Shown piece after piece: positions 22,178-32,976 of a stretch of 64,000 bases of DNA (position 1 is its first letter; each line of letters begins with the position of its first letter). The translations under genes were made by a program, and so were the position numbers. Source of the stretch: Dendrolimus kikuchii. Taxonomy: Eukaryota; Arthropoda; Insecta; Lepidoptera; Lasiocampidae. Location of the stretch: assembly GCA_019925095.2 (NCBI GenBank), contig CM034394.1:24228272-24292271 (forward strand), written 5' to 3'. A model generated the notes under the pieces. That model did not search any database. It saw nothing but the letters and a program-made list of their open reading frames with translations, and had not been told where the DNA came from.

Positions 22178-22267
22178 TACTCTAGACCAGGGGTGGTAGC
22201 CATACAGACTACCACCTGGCTGGGGGTTGTTTTGTAAATTGTATTCTTCCTCCGTTTCTGCACGGAT
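22178..22267 (-). mobile_element. Rep-A 5' fragment, minus strand
   Basis: Only the 5' part is present (tctagaccaggggtgg to the rc of atccgtgcag), with an internal deletion. It lies head-to-head with the next copy, 30 bp away. Confidence 0.78.
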
Positions 22268-22297
22268 AGTTTGACAATGAATTATAAAGCTAAAGCT

Positions 22298-22602
22298 ATC
22301 CGTGCAGGAACGGAGAAAGAATACAATTTCCTGCGGCCGGGTGGCCTGTCGTAAGAGGCGACCCACAGCCAGGTGGTAGGGCATTTGCCCGACTGGATGG
22401 CTACCACCCCTGGTCTAGAGCATGCCGCCATAACAACTTTGAGTTGTGTTCCGGCATTAGTGACCAGGTTCCAGACTCATTTAAGAGAGCAGCAGCGCAT
22501 TTGTAGTACCTTTGGTGTTGCAGATGTCCATAGGCGATGGTAACCGCTTTCCATCAAGTGGGCCGTCTGCCTGTCTGCTGAGCTCATGCAATAAAAAAAA
22601 AA
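22298..22602 (+). mobile_element. Rep-A retroposon, long form
   Basis: Starts atccgtgcaggaacgg, ends gcaataaaaaaaaaa. Near-consensus. Confidence 0.87.
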
Positions 22603-24177
22603 TAGATACAAAAATCAAAGGTGCTAATCCCGGACCAGCAGATGCAAGAAAGTAATTTTTAGAATGGAATTTTGACCGTCTGAATGATTTATAATATCAC
22701 ATGAAGACTAAAATCGACACAAAGCTAGCTTATGACTTAAGCTGGTCATAACTTCGGATGTCTTTATCCCGATAAATGACATCGTTCTCGTGAAATTGAT
22801 GAATATAGCTAAAGAAGTGGCGCTACGGTCGCAGTTTTTTTGTTTCACAGTTGCAGTTTACTAACAAATACGTTGCCATGGCAACGCGAACGAACGTTGA
22901 TGGCATAGGAAGTATGTTAATAATTTTAGAATTCATAATAAACTCAACTTCGAAATGGTGCGGCTTCATCTCCGCTAATAAAGAGTGTTGACTGTGTACG
23001 AATACGTCGAATTTAAAGCGTTAAAAATAACGCCGTTAATGAATAATTACATTAGTGTATATTTATATAGGTTATATGTCAATATTAAACGCCATCAATA
23101 ACAATTAAAATATTTCAAATAACTCAATAAGCCCGTCTCCATAATCTGCGTGCAACGGCCCTATATCAGAAGGCCTAAAGAGGCCGTTTTCGCAAACTCA
23201 TATTGTTACGCGCGAGCAGGGATACTTGGGATTGAAAGTAAAGACCAGTTTTTTTACAAAGCCGTATGTGATTCTTCTCCGCAAGGTTGCCCTTCATACA
23301 CAACTAACTATGCACTGTCCCGACGATAACATCTCACTCACAATTCCGTCCCCGATATTGCATAGACCACCTCATGCTACTGCAATAGAGGAGAGGTACT
23401 GCAGAGGTGAGCATCTATGAATTTATCGCGCGTAGCTTGCTTGTGGACCTTCTCCTTACCTACGCTTTAGCGTAGAATGAAGGAGGACTTCATTGAGTAG
23501 CCCAATAAACTTTTCACCAAATTCGTCACTGACTTCTGCTGCATAACTCTTCTTGCAACTCTCTCGTATTGCACTTGTCGCTTTGCTGTCTTCAACTGAA
23601 CTACTCGGCGCACCTTACGCTGCTTATGTCCTTGGCTTTTTGTTCCAGAATCTTCTACATTTTTCTAAAACTTCTTAAACCAACTAGATCTTTCCACCGA
23701 CCCTCGCCACAATATGATGAACATGACAAGTCTCAACATAAATTGAAAGTTTATGTTATTTTTTCGTACAGCTTCCACTATGATTATCTAGACTCGTGTC
23801 AATTTCGCTAAGCGATTCTCCAATGTCGACCGCTTTAGGCTTTCTGTAACATTATCGCAGATGAAGCCGCGCCATAAACGAATAACAATTCATGTTACAT
23901 GACGTTTTGGCAATCAAATTGTCAATTATCGAATTAGCCGACGTGACATCGGCGTGACAACAGCAGATCTGATAAAAATTAACTCTATTTAGTTATCGGT
24001 CGTAATACAGCGTGTGAGTGACACGTTTGTTATTGTCACGCTACATGTCGTCATGGCATTGTACTCGCCACTGTTAGACATGCTCGTTTATTTGTGCTGT
24101 CATTGGATTTATCTCGTGAAAATATATTATGATAGAATTCATATAGTACTTTCTTACATTTTCATGACTAGTACATA
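22603..24177. other. Unclassified 1.6 kb
   Basis: No gene recognised. An inverted pair of about 25 bp (22962-22986 around gcggcttcatctccgc and 23852-23877 around gcagatgaagccgcgcc) could mark the ends of an old inverted-repeat element. A minus-strand open frame near 23620-23460 ends at a tag|gtaagg donor-like site, but nothing supports it as an exon. Confidence 0.3.
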
Positions 24178-24770
24178 AGTATAATTAAAATTACGTTTAA
24201 GCGGTTTTCAGCGCGGTATTTTATTTGAATTATTGTGATCATGGAAGACAAAGATGTCAAGTGTTAATGAGTAGTCTTGAAGTTATTATTTAGCCTGCCC
24301 AGTTATAAATCTGTCATACGACCAGTCATGCTAAACGGGTGCGAATATTGGGCCACTAAAGTGATAAACCACAAACAGCTTCACTCAGCTGAGATGAGAA
24401 TGTTGAGATGGATGTGTGGTGTTACAAGAATGGATAAGGTGAGAAATGACTACATAAGGGGATCTTTGAAAATTGCACCCGTGACTGAAAAATTGAGAGG
24501 AAGAAGATTAAGGTGGTATGGGCATATAATGAGGAGGATGAAAGTCACGTGACAAAAAGAATGTTAAACTACAACATGGATGGGTACATATGTAAAGGTA
24601 GACTGAAAAAGAGGCGGATGTATTGTGTGAAGAATAATATGATGATTTGTGATGTGACAGAAGATGTATGTCAGAATAGAGAAGTGTGAGAGGAAAAGAC
24701 ATATTGTGTCGATCCCAATTAATTGGGATATGGTGAAAGAAAAGAGATTATTTAGCCTAGCCCCTTGTTC
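24178..24770 (+). repeat. Rep-N, split by an RTE-like LINE
   Basis: Shares with 29423-29600 the blocks acgttt(t)aa, gcggt...agcgcggta, tgatca(c)ggaagacaa and gatgtcaagtgt. The LINE at 24301-24746 interrupts it. Confidence 0.7.
24301..24746 (+). pseudogene. RTE-like LINE C-terminus (LINE-M)
   Basis: The frame 24277-24549 carries IRPVMLNGCEYWATKVINHK, AEMRMLRWMCGVTRMDKVRN and RRLRWYGHIMRR. These are the C-terminal motifs of RTE-type reverse transcriptases after the catalytic domain. A TGA is followed by a decayed frame. It is flanked by attatttagcctgccc (24285-24300) and attatttagcctagccc (24747-24763), one indel apart. 5'-truncated and lacking the YxDD core. Confidence 0.8.
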
Positions 24771-25072
24771 ATTTAAGTGATTATATAATTTAAATGAAAA
24801 TTCCATTTATATTAACAAAGGAAGGTCACTTAACAAAAAATAAACCAGAAATTGAAAATAGTAATCCGATGCATAAATAGTCTGAACATTTCGAGGAATA
24901 TAAATCAAGGATCAATTCCCTCACCCGCGGCTAATACGACAAATGCTGTGTACTAAAGTTATTGTTGATATTAGAGATGTAAAACGTCGATAAAAATTAT
25001 AAAATATATCGATTTCATATTTTGAATAACGTAAGAAGATCAATATCGCGTGGTTCAATTTTTAATATAATA

Positions 25073-25440
25073 CTAGCTGTACTCGGTAGACGTTGTCTTG
25101 CCCTTAAAAATAAAAATTTAGAAACCGATTGCAGCAACCATCAACTGGGACCAATTGTTAATCTAAACCATTCTCGAATCTACTTAAAAAACCACAAAAA
25201 ATTTCATTAAAATCGGTCCCACCGTAAAAAAGGTGTTCAGCAGCACCACCTACCGGGTCGAGTCGTGAATCTCCCGGATGCACTTGAACACATACAAAAA
25301 TAATTTCACCTAAATCCTGGAACCTGACGTCATCTACCTGGTTCAAATTTGAATCTAAACCATCCCGGGACCCACTTGAAGACACACAAAAATAATTCAC
25401 ATAAATCAGACAAATTAAAATGAGTTTAAATGCAGTCACC
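25073..25440 (-). mobile_element. Helitron-like element (type U), diverged
   Basis: Minus-strand 3' end cgagtacagctag then T. The body has the type U motif accacctaccgggtc and two similar segments in tandem, so a duplication or compound insertion is likely. The 5' end is uncertain. Confidence 0.5.
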
Positions 25441-25530
25441 ATTAGCGAAGCCGGCCGAAAAAGATCATAAAAAATGAATGGCTAGACTGATGTATTTTTT
25501 ATGATATTTTTTTTATTGATTAATATCATA

Positions 25531-25665
25531 CATACATACATAACTTCACGCCAATTCCCTTGCGGGGTAGGCACGAACAACAGAGCGCCATTTAGGCTTA
25601 TTCTTACACACCTCACTTGCTTCTTTGACATTCATAACTCTTGTCATGCACGCTCGTCTGTCGTC
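25531..25665 (-). mobile_element. RTE-D, 5'-truncated copy
   Basis: 135 bp of RTE-D 3' end with a TACA-repeat tail at left. Exact 13-bp target duplication gattaatatcata at 25518-25530 and 25666-25678. Confidence 0.88.
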
Positions 25666-25678
25666 GATTAATATCATA

Positions 25679-26344
25679 ATATAATAAAAAAATGTAATTA
25701 ATTTTATATTACTAATTACACTTTTATATTAGATACTAACACAAGATATCGATATTCTGAAATCATTTTGTCCATCACTATCAGATATTCATACCAGATT
25801 TCAAAGCCTTGTACTTTAGTTGATGGTGTTTCTATGTAATCTGTACTATTTAGTGTGGCTCACGGTCTATGATGGGTCATATGGGATTTGAATAAGGGAT
25901 ACACATCATTAGCGAGTTTAAATCGTATAGAGCTGATGTATATAATATAACTATAGTTTATAAAAGTAGGACAAAAAAATCTGCAATGAAGTGTTCATTG
26001 CTTTCGTTGCGTATGGAACCGAGAAAAAGAATTTAATTACAAATATATCATACCTTGAAATATACGGGTTTTGTTTAAATCAATTTTCGTTGAAAGCGTT
26101 TTTGAAGCTCCGAAAAACTTAACCATTTTCAGATTTTTCCACCACATAGTTCAATAAATTAGGGGGAGGGCTTACTTTTCACGACTTTGGAATCTAACGT
26201 TTCCGCACCTATAAAAATATTAATCGTGATTCTCCAATACCTGCCTATCATTATTCCACACGTTAATGTTAATGTTAATGGGGAGTACAGCACGGTAATG
26301 TCCGAATATTATGGGTAACAAGAGGATAATTTCGATAGGATAGT
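25679..26344. other. Unclassified sequence
   Basis: No supported feature in about 670 bp. Confidence 0.35.
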
Positions 26345-26463
26345 AATTGTTGCGGATAGAGAGCACCCCTGACCCGCCCGCCGGAGCACAACTCTCCGCG
26401 CTCCGCATACCGCCGACACCCATAGCTCACACAGTTAGCAGCTAGGCGTCGGACGGATAACGC
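26345..26463. repeat. Rep-Z, GC-rich 115-bp repeat, copy 1
   Basis: Contains gagagcacccctgacccgcc, ctccgcataccgccgac and agcagctaggcgtcggacgg, shared at high identity with 49843-49958. The flanks differ in the two copies. Function and class unknown; a piece of an LTR or a promoter-bearing repeat is possible. Confidence 0.65.
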
Positions 26464-26467
26464 GATG

Positions 26468-26760
26468 TTTTTTTTATTGCATGAGTTCAGTAGACAGGCA
26501 GACAGCTCGCTTGATGGAAAGCGGTTACCATCGCCTATGGACATTTGCAAGACCAAAGGCTACAAATGCGCTGCTGCTCTTTTAAGGGAGACTGGAACCT
26601 AATCACTAATGCCGGAACACAACTCAAGTTTGTTATGGTGGCATACTCTAGACCAGGGGTGGTAGACATCCAGTCGGGAAAATACCCTATCACCTGGCTG
26701 CGGGTTGTTTTCTTTTCTTTCGGGCCGCAAGAAATTGTATTCTTTCTCCGTTCCTGCACG
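26468..26760 (-). mobile_element. Rep-A retroposon, long form
   Basis: T tail at left. The right end is cut at gttcctgcacg. The ggcggcctgtcg block is replaced by a TTTTCTTTTC stretch. Confidence 0.82.
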
Positions 26761-27230
26761 AAAATTAATTAATGAAATTATTGCTTTCTCTCTAAGCATA
26801 CTAATGTTATCGGCAGGGTTTTCTCTACAATGTTTAGAAGTTTTTACTGCCTTTAATAGTATTATAGGAAGGCACCAGTAAAACCATAAGAATTCCATGA
26901 ATACTTTATTTCGTATTAACAGATCGTCTTAATACAATGACACACAGCGGAGAAGGGGTAAAGGGGCGAACGCAGCGCCACGGGCAAATAGTGTAACATG
27001 TTTTCTTTTTGTATCTAAACAGGCTAGGGTGTGAAATTCATAATACCAACAGTTTCCTTTAAGTTATAGTTTTATATAAGTGTATACGAGAAATATAAGA
27101 TAAATAATCGCAAGTGTGTATGATGCGATAAGTTTCGGCGTGGCTCAGAATAAGCTTCTCGCGACGGGCTCTCGGGAAATAGGGTATTAAAACCGAGCTA
27201 CGTTTACATATTTTTATGTAATATGCATTT
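26761..27230. other. Unclassified sequence
   Basis: Nothing recognised in about 470 bp. Confidence 0.35.
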
Positions 27231-27542
27231 ATCCGTGCAGGAACGGAGAAAGAATACAATTTCCTGCGGCCGGGCGGCCTGTCGTAAGAGGCGACTTAAC
27301 AACCCACAGCCAGATGGTAGGGCATTTGCCCGACTGGATGGCTACCACCCCTGGTCTAAAGTATGTCGCCATAACAACCTTGAGTTGTGTTCCGGCATTA
27401 GTGACCAGGTTCCAGTCTCCCTTAAGAGAGCAGCAGCGCATTTGTAGCACCTTTGGTTTTGCAAATGTCCATAGGCGATGGTAACCGCTTTCCACTTAGT
27501 GGGCCGTCTGCCTGTCTGCTGAACTCCTGCAATAAAAAAAAA
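27231..27542 (+). mobile_element. Rep-A retroposon, long form
   Basis: Complete and close to the apparent consensus; a good reference copy for the family. Confidence 0.9.
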
Positions 27543-27717
27543 CAATATTGTCGTTCTTCGAAACCTTGGCTTACTTTGTCGTATCGTTTGGAGCCGATTA
27601 GTAAAGTTAAGCAACATTCAAAACGACAACGTTTGGATGGGTAAGTTTTGTTAATTAACTAAACTTCCTTTCTTTACTTAACTGTATATGATAAAATCAG
27701 AAAAGAAGACATCCGTA

Positions 27718-27845
27718 AGAGAAAGAAGGTAACCGACATAGCTCGCAAAATTAGCAAGTTGAAGTGGCAGTTGGCCGGTCATGTCTGTCGCAGGACCGAA
27801 GGCCGATGGAGCAAACGAGTCCTGAAGTGGAGATCATTTCTCGTC
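27718..27845 (+). pseudogene. LINE-L fragment
   Basis: Encodes the same IARKISKLKWQLAGHVCRRT stretch as 18860-19143 and continues to WSKRVLKWR, then breaks off just before the R1-like relic. No 3' tail. Confidence 0.7.
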
Positions 27846-27858
27846 TTATCTTATATAA

Positions 27859-28520
27859 TATCTGGGGCTCGTATTAGATGGTAAATGGAACTTCGGGGCC
27901 CATTTCACCCAGCTCGGCCCGAGGTTAATTAAATTCGCTGCCGCCCTGGCCCGGTTCCTTCCGAGCGTGGGAGGGCCGGGCGCGGCGATAAGGAAGTTGT
28001 ACGCTGGTATCCTTCGGGGTATGGTATTTTACGGGCCCCCATTCATGCATTTCACCGGCAAAACAGGACTCTGCTGAGGCAAGCTCGGAGGGTCCTGGCG
28101 GTGAGGTCTGTCCGGGGGTACCGTACTGTGTCGTGGACGGCGGCGACACTGCTGGCGGGTAATCCGCTCTGGAGTCTCCAGTCGGAGTTACTCGCAGCAG
28201 TGTACAGCTCCCGGTAGAATGCACGGGCGAGAGGAGAAAAAACAATGATCAGGGTCCAGGCGTCCGAAGCCCTGATCCGCTCTTGGCAAAGGGACCTGGG
28301 GTGCCCAGAAGCTGGAATCGTGACGGTGGAGGCGATCCGGCCTCACCTGGCTCGCTGGGTTTCGCGGAAATGCGGGACCCTGACGTTCAGGATGGTGCAG
28401 ATACTTATCGGGCACGGTTGCTTTGCCAAGTATCTGCACCAAAGGGTGGGGCGGGAACCTTCCCCGTCTTGCCACGAGTGCGGCGCATCGCCGCTACGCG
28501 CATCTTCTCCTTCTTTCTGA
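27859..28520 (+). pseudogene. R1-like LINE ORF2 C-terminal relic
   Basis: Opens with YLGLVLDGKWNFGAHFTQLG and RKLYAGILRGMVFYGPP, the segment after the reverse transcriptase core in R1-clade LINEs. A one-base loss near 28055 shifts the frame to RTLLRQARRVLAVRSVRGYR. After one TAG it continues with ALIRSWQRDL and GHGCFAKYLHQRVGREPSPS, then CHECG, the start of the C-terminal cysteine motif. It then breaks off. Clade call is from motif memory; other R1-group families are possible. Confidence 0.78.
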
Positions 28521-28601
28521 CTTCCCCCCTGCCCCTGTAGGGGCGTCCTGATGCAGTTATTCTGTACGAGATCTCATGACGCCCCTTAAAGCGCTATAAA
28601 T

Positions 28602-28615
28602 GGGGGGGGGGGGGG
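28602..28615. repeat. Run of 14 G
   Basis: Uninterrupted G14 directly downstream of the R1-like relic; assembly length may be unreliable. Confidence 0.95.
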
Positions 28616-29042
28616 TTGGTAGGATTAGGATTCAATTGCATTGATCACCGTTATATCCTTTTAGTCCTATGCCTTTCAACCAAAATGATTCAATTACGTT
28701 AATACGTCTAATATCAGTATTAGCCAAAAGTAGCAAAAATCCCAACAATATTCAATTATCTAACCTTATACGAATGTCTAACACAGGCTCAATGTACTAT
28801 CATTAGAGATGGAGTGTATTGCAAATATTGGCCGGTTTGACCGTGTGTTTGTCCATATCGAGTGGTCACATCCGCGCAAACATTCATTAGGCAGATTAAT
28901 TGTTACTCGTAATGGACCGCTCAAGATGAGTGTTTGAACTCTTAGATTAGAGGTATCTTACTCTAATCTAATTTTGATGCGCGATTCTCTCGCACTTAGT
29001 TTAAGGAGCTACTTAAATTGAGTTCCCTATTTCACTAACCTA
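28616..29042. other. Unclassified sequence
   Basis: No supported feature in about 430 bp. Confidence 0.35.
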
Positions 29043-29130
29043 TTAGCTTGTAGTGGAACACTTATAAGCCAATAGATGGCCCTAGGCACTAAATGAAGTC
29101 GCAAACCATTCCCGACCCATACAAAGGATA
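29043..29130 (+). repeat. Rep-F, partial copy
   Basis: Shares tgtagtggaacacttataag, ccaatagatgg and the tcgcaaaccattcccga block with 29808-30070 and 59618-59930. Confidence 0.65.
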
Positions 29131-29422
29131 TGTATGTCAGCGTCAAATTGCAAATACGGTTAGATCATAATCTATCCCGCGAGATTGTAAGCCGTCGAAA
29201 TATTGTGAACTAAATATGCTGCTTACAATTTAACGCATTATTTTTCGGTACATTATAATCAAGTCAAATTGTCAAATTCCATGCAAATTGCAATGGAACG
29301 CACCTTGTGCGCTGGATGGTCGGTCTTACGGTAGTTCGTTCTGTGTCCATAGAGTTAGAAATAAAACACAACTGTCAGTCAAATAAACTAAATGCACTTC
29401 TAAAATTGTGGCATCAAGTATG

Positions 29423-29600
29423 TATAATAAAACTACGTTTTAACGGTTTTAAGCGCGGTAATTTATTTGATTTTTATTATTCCGACGTTTCGGCCACTTT
29501 TCAGTGCCTGTGATCACGGAAGACAAGGATGTCAAGTGTCAATGAGTATTGTTAAAATTTTATTTAGCCTACCGCTACCTTGTGCCCGTGCCACCTTTGC
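29423..29600 (+). repeat. Rep-N, uninterrupted copy
   Basis: Includes attccgacgtttcggccac, which I have seen as a common lepidopteran repeat motif, then tgatcacggaagacaagg and ttatttagccta. This gives the unfilled reference for the insertion at 24301. Confidence 0.65.
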
Positions 29601-29807
29601 AATTACTATCAAACACGTTGTCAATTTAACGCGCACGAAGTTTCGCTAGCACTACTATTTACCTATGTTACACGAAAAAGGGACCATTAAGGGGCCCATA
29701 GCGGCTGCTTTGCCGATTCCTTTTACAAATATGTCAAGTATCAGAATAAAGTGGAAGATTGTGCTGTCTTGCAGCTATCAGTGTATCTGATTATATTATT
29801 CTGTAGT

Positions 29808-30070
29808 GGAACACTTACAAACCAATAGATGGCGCTGTGCAATAATTGATGTCACAAACATTTCCCGAAACATACAAAATTTAAACTATAACAGAGGAGC
29901 CTAGGCCTGCGAGGAACAACATTAGCCTCGCTGGAAGATCTTCCTTTAAGACGGAGGAGCATTCCATCTCGCTCCTCCACCCTATCGGGGTCACACCCTT
30001 CAATTCTCCTATGATATATGATTCTCCATAAGCGGTCGGTTTTGGCATCCAAGGGCCCAATTCTGCCATT
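29808..30070 (+). repeat. Rep-F, longest copy
   Basis: About 260 bp including gatggcgctgtgcaataatt, gaggagcattccatctcgct and a final ggtcggttttggcatcc. No tail or inverted end seen, and class unknown. A short reverse-strand frame here is not conserved in the other copies. Confidence 0.65.
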
Positions 30071-30119
30071 TCAATATCTTTGTGTTGCGAAGATATTCAA
30101 AGTAAGATGATGATGTAAT

Positions 30120-30315
30120 GTCTACCGTGACGATACCTCATGGGCACAGCGGAAGATCAGCGCTGGTTTTAACCGATCGGCATTATGCTGAGTCTGATGC
30201 CCCTTTTAGGACAAGATTGTTTCACGCTAGTTTTAAATTTGTTAGCAATTATACTTACTGTATTTATAATAATTTGTCCTAAATAAAATTATTTTCTTCT
30301 TTCTTTCTTCTTTCA
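30120..30315 (+). repeat. Rep-E, retroelement 3' end
   Basis: Contains gcggaagatcagcgctgg, tatgctgagtc, ttttaggacaag and ends tcctaaataaaattattttc plus TTTC repeats. Probably a LINE 3' UTR. Confidence 0.65.
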
Positions 30316-30844
30316 AGATTCCACTGCGATAATGTCAAAAAATTGTATTCTACTAAATCCACAATGGCATCAGCTGAACCGAATAGCTATCAAAAATTTA
30401 AACATTTATTTCGAGACTTACAAATATTTATAAAGGTAGAGTGGTGTACCACGGGCCCGTCATTGGAATTAACAGAATACCGTAACCAGAGGAACATACG
30501 AACAAGACGCTAGTGTCCGGCGATTTTGAAGACTTAGTAAAAGCAGAATTGGGCTCCTGATCTGTAGATTTTTTAACCCTCACAGCTGAAAATGTACTTA
30601 TTCGTCTATGGTAATAGTGAATACAAGGGCATGTCAGCATTTTTATTGATGGCATTCAAACATTAAGCGTGCAGAAGCAATCGTTTATAATATTTTTTTG
30701 CGATGCTGACATCGTCCAGTACACATCGATCCTGTACAGTCGCATAGTAAAGTGTTAGTTTTTATTTTATAAAGAAAAAAAATAGTGCGGTATTACAAAT
30801 GTGTCACGTTTCCTTGAAACGTTCTAAAGTAAATAAGTTAAACA
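30316..30844. other. Unclassified sequence
   Basis: No supported feature in about 530 bp. Confidence 0.35.
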
Positions 30845-31320
30845 CGATAGCTCGCAAAATTAGCAAGTTTAACTATTTATTTAACTTCATTAACTTAACT
30901 TTATTTAACTTCATTAATTATTAATTTCTTCTTTTTTTCTAAATTACTATGTACTCAATGTCTTTATATAATGCATGCTGTGTTCGCACCAAGAAGGCCA
31001 GTCAGCAACCATGTTATCTATGCTCTAGTTTTGTTTAAAAGTAAGCTGAGTTGGCCAGTTTGCGAACTAAACTAAAAAAAAAACAAGTATAAGGGCAGTG
31101 GGTCTTTTCTGTCACAAGACCAATGGCCAATGGAGCAGACGAGTCTTGCAGTGGAGAATGAGGCTCGGTAAACGTATTGTCGAAAGTCCTTCCGTTCAGA
31201 CTGACGACCTGCGTAAGATCGCCTATAGGCGCTGGATGAGGAAGGTGGAGGACCGGGATGAGCAGCGCCGACTTGAGGAGGCTTACGTCCAACAGTAGAC
31301 TGCGATTGGCTGACGACAAA
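30845..31320 (+). pseudogene. LINE-L copy with an internal insert
   Basis: A start piece at 30845-30867 (gatagctcgcaaaattagc) and a main piece at 31095-31320 that encodes the GRWSRRVLQWRMRLGKR-type tail and EEAYVQQ with a TAG. About 225 bp of AT-rich sequence separates them; its nature is unclear. Confidence 0.6.
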
Positions 31321-31339
31321 GTTAAAACCACCTTTAATA

Positions 31340-31506
31340 GACAAATGAAAGAAAGAAAATCATTTTATTCAGGACAAATTATATTAGATAGTGTAGGTAT
31401 AATTGTTAACAAATTTAAAACTAACATAACATAATCTTGTCCTAAAAAGGACCTCAGTCTCAACATAATGCTGGGCTTTTAAAACCAGCGCTGATCTTCC
31501 ACTGAA
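31340..31506 (-). repeat. Rep-E, minus strand
   Basis: Inverted relative to 30120-30315: GAAA repeats, a rc of the cctaaataaaat end, the rc of ttaggacaag, and ccagcgctgatcttccac. RTE-D lies immediately beyond it. Confidence 0.65.
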
Positions 31507-31520
31507 CCCTTAAGGTACTG

Positions 31521-32962
31521 TACATACATACATACATAACTTCACGCCAGTTCCCTTGCGGGGTAGGCACGAACAACAGAGTGCCATTTAGGCTTATTCT
31601 TACACACCTCACTTGCCTCTTTGACATTCATAACTCTTGTCATGCACACTCGTCTGTTCTTAAGGCTCCTGACATCACCTTCTGCTAGTACACGATCAAT
31701 TTGATCATGGAAGGTGTATCGTGGACTTCCACGACTTCTGCATCCATCCACTTTTGCATTGTATATCTGTTTAGTCATTCTTTCATCATGCATTCTTTCC
31801 ACATGCCCGAACCACCGGAGCATTCCTTTCCTTACCTTCACCCCGACACTCTCTTTCAGACCAACTCTCTTTCTTACTTCGGTATTACGAACGCGGTCCG
31901 CGAGCGTCACTCCGCAGATTTTGCGCAGTGCTCGCATCTCGACCGCGTTTACTCTACTTTCATGCTCTCTCTTCCATACCCAACTCTCGCATCCATACGT
32001 GAGCGTACTTCTGGCTGAGTTTCTTAGCGCCTAGAAGTTTACCTAACGCTCCATTCACACTATTCCCCAAATTCACTCTTCTTTCTATATCAGCGGTGTA
32101 CCTTCCATCCCTGCTAAAAGCACATCCAAGATATACAAACTCATTCACTTGCTCTAGCATAACATCATCGACCATTATCCTTGCATTCGTTCTGGTTTCT
32201 TCTCTTTCAAACACCATAACCTTTGTTTTCTTCGCATTCAAATGTAAGCCTCTCGCCTGACAGTCATCTTTCATCATTGTGACTAGTGTTTGCAGTTCTG
32301 ATGGCGATTCGGCTAAAAGCACGGCATCATCCGCATAAAGCAAGGTGCTTACAACTAGATCACTCATCCGCACCCCAACATCCATCAATCTTATTCTCTG
32401 GAGACAATCGTCCAGATATAGGATGAACAGCAAAGCCGACAGCACGCAGCCCTGGCGGACGCCAATATTCCCGCACGCATGCCATACAGCCCTCGTAAGT
32501 GGACTGCACAGCACGCATCAATTGGCCATTAATCCCATATCCGGGCAATATGTCCCAGAGGTCCTTCCGCACAACCCTGTCAAATGCTTTCTCTAGATCC
32601 ACAAAACCGCAGAAAACCTTCCGGCCCATAGCCAGCTGCTTCTCTACGATATTGCGGAGAGAGAAAACTTGATCCATACATCCCCTTCCATTTCTGAAAC
32701 CACCTTGTGCATCCCACAGTAATCCATCGGATACAACTCTCATTCTCTTTTCAATAATCTTCGCATACACTTTAGATGCTGTGCTGATCAAACTGATGGC
32801 CCTGTAGCTGGCGCACTCCATACGTGACCCCTTGCCTTTATACAAGGGCACGATGACAGCGCGCCTCCAGTCCTTGGGAACCTTTCCCGTCCTCCAGCAC
32901 AAGTTGCATAAGGACAGGAAAGCGTCCCGGACGCAGGTTCCACCAGATTTGATCATCTGACC
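31521..32962 (-). pseudogene. RTE-D, longest copy: reverse transcriptase with two frameshifts
   Basis: The non-LTR retrotransposon polymerase, minus strand. Frame 1 (32956-32360) has IVPLYKGKGSRMECASYRAI, QGGFRNGRGCMDQVFSLRNI and FVDLEKAFDRV with the first catalytic Asp. After a shift near 32465 come NIGVRQGCVLSALLFILYLD and LLYADDAVLLAES, so the YADD centre is intact. A second shift near 31987 leads to ESWVWKREHESRVNAVEMRA, KICGVTLADRVRN and GMLRWFGHVERM, ending YPARELA and TGA. The tail is TATG repeats directly after the stop. The endonuclease and first reverse transcriptase motifs are missing (5' truncation). A diverged 14-bp duplication (31507-31520, 32963-32976; about 11 of 14) may be the target site. 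RTE assignment is by motif memory. Confidence 0.82.
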
Positions 32963-32976
32963 CCATTAAGATATTG

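Noticed and set aside
20700..22180. A single 1.4-kb transposon bounded by ACGGTAA-like words
   Set aside because: The words are short and scattered, and I cannot align clear inverted ends or a target duplication.
23460..23620. Minus-strand open frame ending at tag|gtaagg, resembling an exon with a donor
   Set aside because: No acceptor with a pyrimidine tract, no recognised domain, and a stop immediately upstream. Kept only as a note.
22960..23880. A DNA transposon bounded by the inverted gcggcttcatctccgc / gcagatgaagccgc pair
   Set aside because: Complementarity stops after about 25 bp with mismatches and there is no duplication at the borders.
27229..27495. Repeated ~80-codon open frames with ESGYHRLWTFATPKVLQMRC on one strand of Rep-A and RKNTISCGRAACRKRRLNNP on the other
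   Set aside because: They occur in many Rep-A copies because the nucleotide repeat is conserved. Frames break in many copies, lie on both strands, and have no independent coding support.
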